NCBI GenBank assembly: GCA_905221605.1
Contig: CAJNDS010002722.1
Location: 186,501 to 230,000 of the forward strand
Reading direction: 5' to 3'
Source of the DNA: Symbiodinium natans
Taxonomy: Eukaryota; Sar; Dinophyceae; Suessiales; Symbiodiniaceae
Length of the DNA stretch: 43,500 nt
Below the pieces are notes generated by a model. The model made no database searches and was not told the DNA's origin. It was given only the letters and a program-made list of their open reading frames with translations. Shown in pieces: positions 41,342 to 43,500 of this stretch. The stretch's first letter is position 1. Every line of letters starts with the position of its first letter. A program made the position numbers and the translations under genes.

Positions 41342-41539
41342 GCGCGAGCTCTGCTCCAGCACATGTGTGGCCCGGCCTCGAGGGCTCAGAGTCCAGGGTT
41401 TAGGGTTTAGGGTTTAGGGTTTAGGGTTTAGGGTTTAGGGTTTGCGGGTTTGGGGTTCAGAGTTGAGGGTTTTCGGGTTCCCTAAAACCCTAAGCCCGAA
41501 ACCGTAAACCTTAAACCCTAAGGCCTTAACACTAAACCC

Positions 41540-42075
41540 TAGACCTTAAGCCCTAAATCCTGGGCTGCGTATTGCAAGAATATTTTATCGAGTGAGTTAA
41601 CTGTATTACTTTGTAAGTTGCTTGCGAATGCACGAAATAATAAATGCATGAACGAAACGGGCTAGTGGTGACAAGCCCGTAGCAATGTAGTCTTTTTGGC
41701 ATTGTAAATGTTTAGGGCTTTCATCGCCCGTACACCTTAGTCATTATGTCATGTCCTTCGTTTCATTCCCGGATTTCATGATTTGGTCCTTATACTGGTT
41801 TTACCACGACATTGACAGGATTCATGCGTCTGCAACCTGAACATCGGTGCTTGGGAATCGATGGGAGATTGGGGGTTCTAAAGGGGCCTTAAAAGTGCTA
41901 TCATTAATAGCCGCTTCAATATCAGTAGATAAACGACTAGAAAGATAGATGATCATAAGTTGCGTAATGTTCTAGCCTTTTTTGCAGGTTCATTCCATAC
42001 GTTCACTCACCTGTTCCTTCACTTTATTCACCCACCTGGTATCTCATGATGACGGGGTTCCTTCAGTCAAGCATA
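41540..42075. other. Unique AT-richer stretch after the ligase gene
   Basis: About 500 bp without telomere-type units. It follows the last exon and may hold the 3' UTR or intergenic DNA. No coding signal or polyadenylation motif was recognised with confidence. Confidence 0.4.
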
Positions 42076-42076
42076 G

Positions 42077-42190
42077 CCCTAAACCCTAAAGCCTAAACCC
42101 CAAACCCCAAACCCCAAACCCCAAACCCCAAACCCCAAACCCCAAACCCTAAACCCTAAACCCTAAACCCTAAACCCTAAACCCTAAACC
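42077..42190 (-). repeat. CCCCAAA then CCCTAAA array
   Basis: A clean switch between two 7-bp unit types. Confidence 0.95.
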
Positions 42191-42198
42191 CCTAAATT

Positions 42199-42270
42199 CA
42201 AGCCAAGAGCCGAGGCTCCCAAGGCCTCCACCGCAGCCAGGGCTCATGCACCTCCCCTCTCCGTTGGTTA
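42199..42270 (+). CDS. Ala/Pro-rich coding-like island, doubtful
   Basis: In one frame the island after a CCCTAAA array reads KPRAEAPKASTAARAHAPPL, ending with a TAA. It may be an exon of a following gene. Low-complexity sequence and no clear borders keep this weak. Confidence 0.2.
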
Positions 42271-42529
42271 AGGGGTAGAAGCTAGGGTTTAGGGTTTAGG
42301 GTTTAGGGTTTAGGGTTATAGAAGGGGGGACCCCTAGAAGGGACCCCAAATCTTATTCCCTTATATTCCCTGTGTATGCCACGTATAGTCCCTTTATACC
42401 TTAGTAGCCCCTAAATCGGGGTTCAGGGTTGTGCTTTAGGGCTTTAAGGGATTAGGTTTAAGGTTTAGGGTTAGGGTTTAGGGTTTAGGGTTTAGGGTTT
42501 AGGTTTTAGGGCTTAGGATTTAGGGTGCT

Positions 42530-43500
42530 TGAAATGGGACACTAGGGTTTAGAGGGGTTTACGGCTTTCGGGGTGCAGGGTTTAGGGGGGTTTTAGGGGT
42601 TTGGGGGGCTGGATTTTTTTTTTTTTTGTTTTGGAGGGGGGGGGGGTTTTTGCCGTCTTTCGGGCTGTCCAGGGTATAGGGTTTAACCTGAAACCCTCAA
42701 CCCTAAACGCCCGACATCTGAAGCAGCCCTGAACCTGCCACCCCGAAGGGCTAGTTGCCGAGTGCTTGTAGTTGCGTTGAGCGTTTAAGGTTTAGGTCTC
42801 AGAGAATGGGAGTAAACAATTTGGGTAACCTAGAAGCCGTAAAGACCAACATGGTTTAGGGCTGAACTACCCAAAACTCAGCCTGCAGCAAAACACCAGA
42901 TAGGGGTGGGGTGGGGGTGGGGGTGGGGATAGAAGTAGGCTATCACCTCAGTAACCAGTCCTATAGTAACTCCCTAGGCCCGATGCCCTAAACCCATGAA
43001 CCTTCCAGCAAGGTACAGATCCGATCGGCACGGCTTGCGATGAGCATCAACCTCTTCTGCGCAGCATAAGGCATGTGACGTTTGACTGGGCCCCCCGCCA
43101 TTCCGGTGCTGGTACAGGATTGTTAGGGTTTAGGTTTAGGGCTTCAAGTTTCCAGGGTTTCGAGCTTCTAGGGGGTGTAGCGATAATTTAGTTACTTTGG
43201 GGGATTGGATGATTGCAACCTTATGCGTTCTACTAGACGTGATTTTACGCAAGGTTTGGGGTTTACACAAGGGTCAGGTGCCCTGTGCCCTGAGTTCAAA
43301 ATCCTAATCCGTAACGACTGAGCAAGTAGGGTTAAGAATGTGGGCTATGGGGGTTATCAGTATAGAGGTTCTAGGGGGTACTTACTAAGTCAAACGAGCT
43401 TCTAGGCACACACCCCTGATGCTCTGATGCCCGCCCCGCACCGTGCCATCTGTGCCGTCCACGCCTAAAAGGAGTGGCGATTGGCACAACCCGCTTTGTA
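42530..43500. other. Mostly unique right end
   Basis: Scattered G-rich units, a T run (42616-42627), a G run, and a TGGGGG microsatellite near 42905-42928. A short coding-like piece near 43012-43070 ends in TAA. No gene can be supported. Confidence 0.35.

Noticed and set aside
302-42190. CRISPR-like array from repeat-spacer alternation
   Set aside because: The repeats are 7-9 bp telomere-type tandem units, and the unique pieces are of irregular length and encode conserved protein segments.
1-43500. The window as a chromosome end
   Set aside because: Arrays occur in both orientations and alternate with unique exons, and neither end is a pure array. They are interstitial.

Overview
The window looks like nuclear DNA of a dinoflagellate, probably of the Symbiodinium type, although the species cannot be fixed from sequence alone. 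The support is of four kinds. TTTAGGG/CCCTAAA repeats occur throughout in both orientations. About half of the inferred introns begin with GC, and one with GA, instead of GT. A fragment matching the 3' half of the dinoflagellate spliced leader lies in the LTRs. The retroelement is of a long Ty1/copia type.

Layout. Positions 1-11943 and 24342-43500 are a mosaic of telomere-type repeat arrays, in alternating orientation, and short unique islands. Many plus-strand islands read as small exons (27-120 bp) with AG at the 5' edge and GT/GC/GA at the 3' edge. Joined in order they give one plausible large plus-strand gene. It has an N-terminal coiled-coil and Ala/Pro-rich part (about 1.1-3.8 kb), then a P-loop polynucleotide-kinase-like domain (Walker A at 4.6 kb; further exons at 5.6, 6.9, 7.6, 9.9, 11.8, 24.4 and 25.5 kb), then a T4 Rnl2-type RNA ligase (26.6-41.34 kb, motifs I, III/IIIa, IV and V in order, then a stop). 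I read it as an RNA-repair kinase-ligase spread over about 40 kb, most of whose intron sequence is telomere-like repeat. The ligase part is very well supported, the kinase part well supported, and the first exons less so.

Positions 11944-24341 are a 12,398-bp intact LTR retrotransposon in the same orientation. It has identical 143-bp LTRs and a 5-bp target duplication (agccc), and it sits in repeat DNA between two kinase exons. ORF1 is Gag plus aspartic protease with two CCCH fingers. ORF2 is 2,875 codons. Its first 1,360 residues are integrase, Ty1/copia reverse transcriptase and RNase H. The remaining ~1,500 carry extra enzyme-like domains: a 2OG-Fe(II) dioxygenase fold, an SGNH/GDSL-hydrolase-like domain, a Tpt1/KptA-like RNA 2'-phosphotransferase, a zinc ribbon and an unrecognised C-terminal domain.

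The most striking unlisted signal is a 21-nt hairpin present at least 12 times, all in the sense strand of the retroelement. Its stem bases covary almost completely, its tetraloop is GNRA in 11 of 12 copies, and it has a fixed one-base bulge and fixed flanking bases. One copy directly follows the ORF1 stop codon, 6 nt downstream of a T-run where a -1 shift would join Gag to Pol. The element therefore looks like a retrotransposon with a dispersed RNA-structure code and an RNA/DNA-modifying enzyme cargo, placed inside a host RNA-repair gene.

Everything here was read by eye. Exon borders, family assignments and functions need the searches named in each finding.
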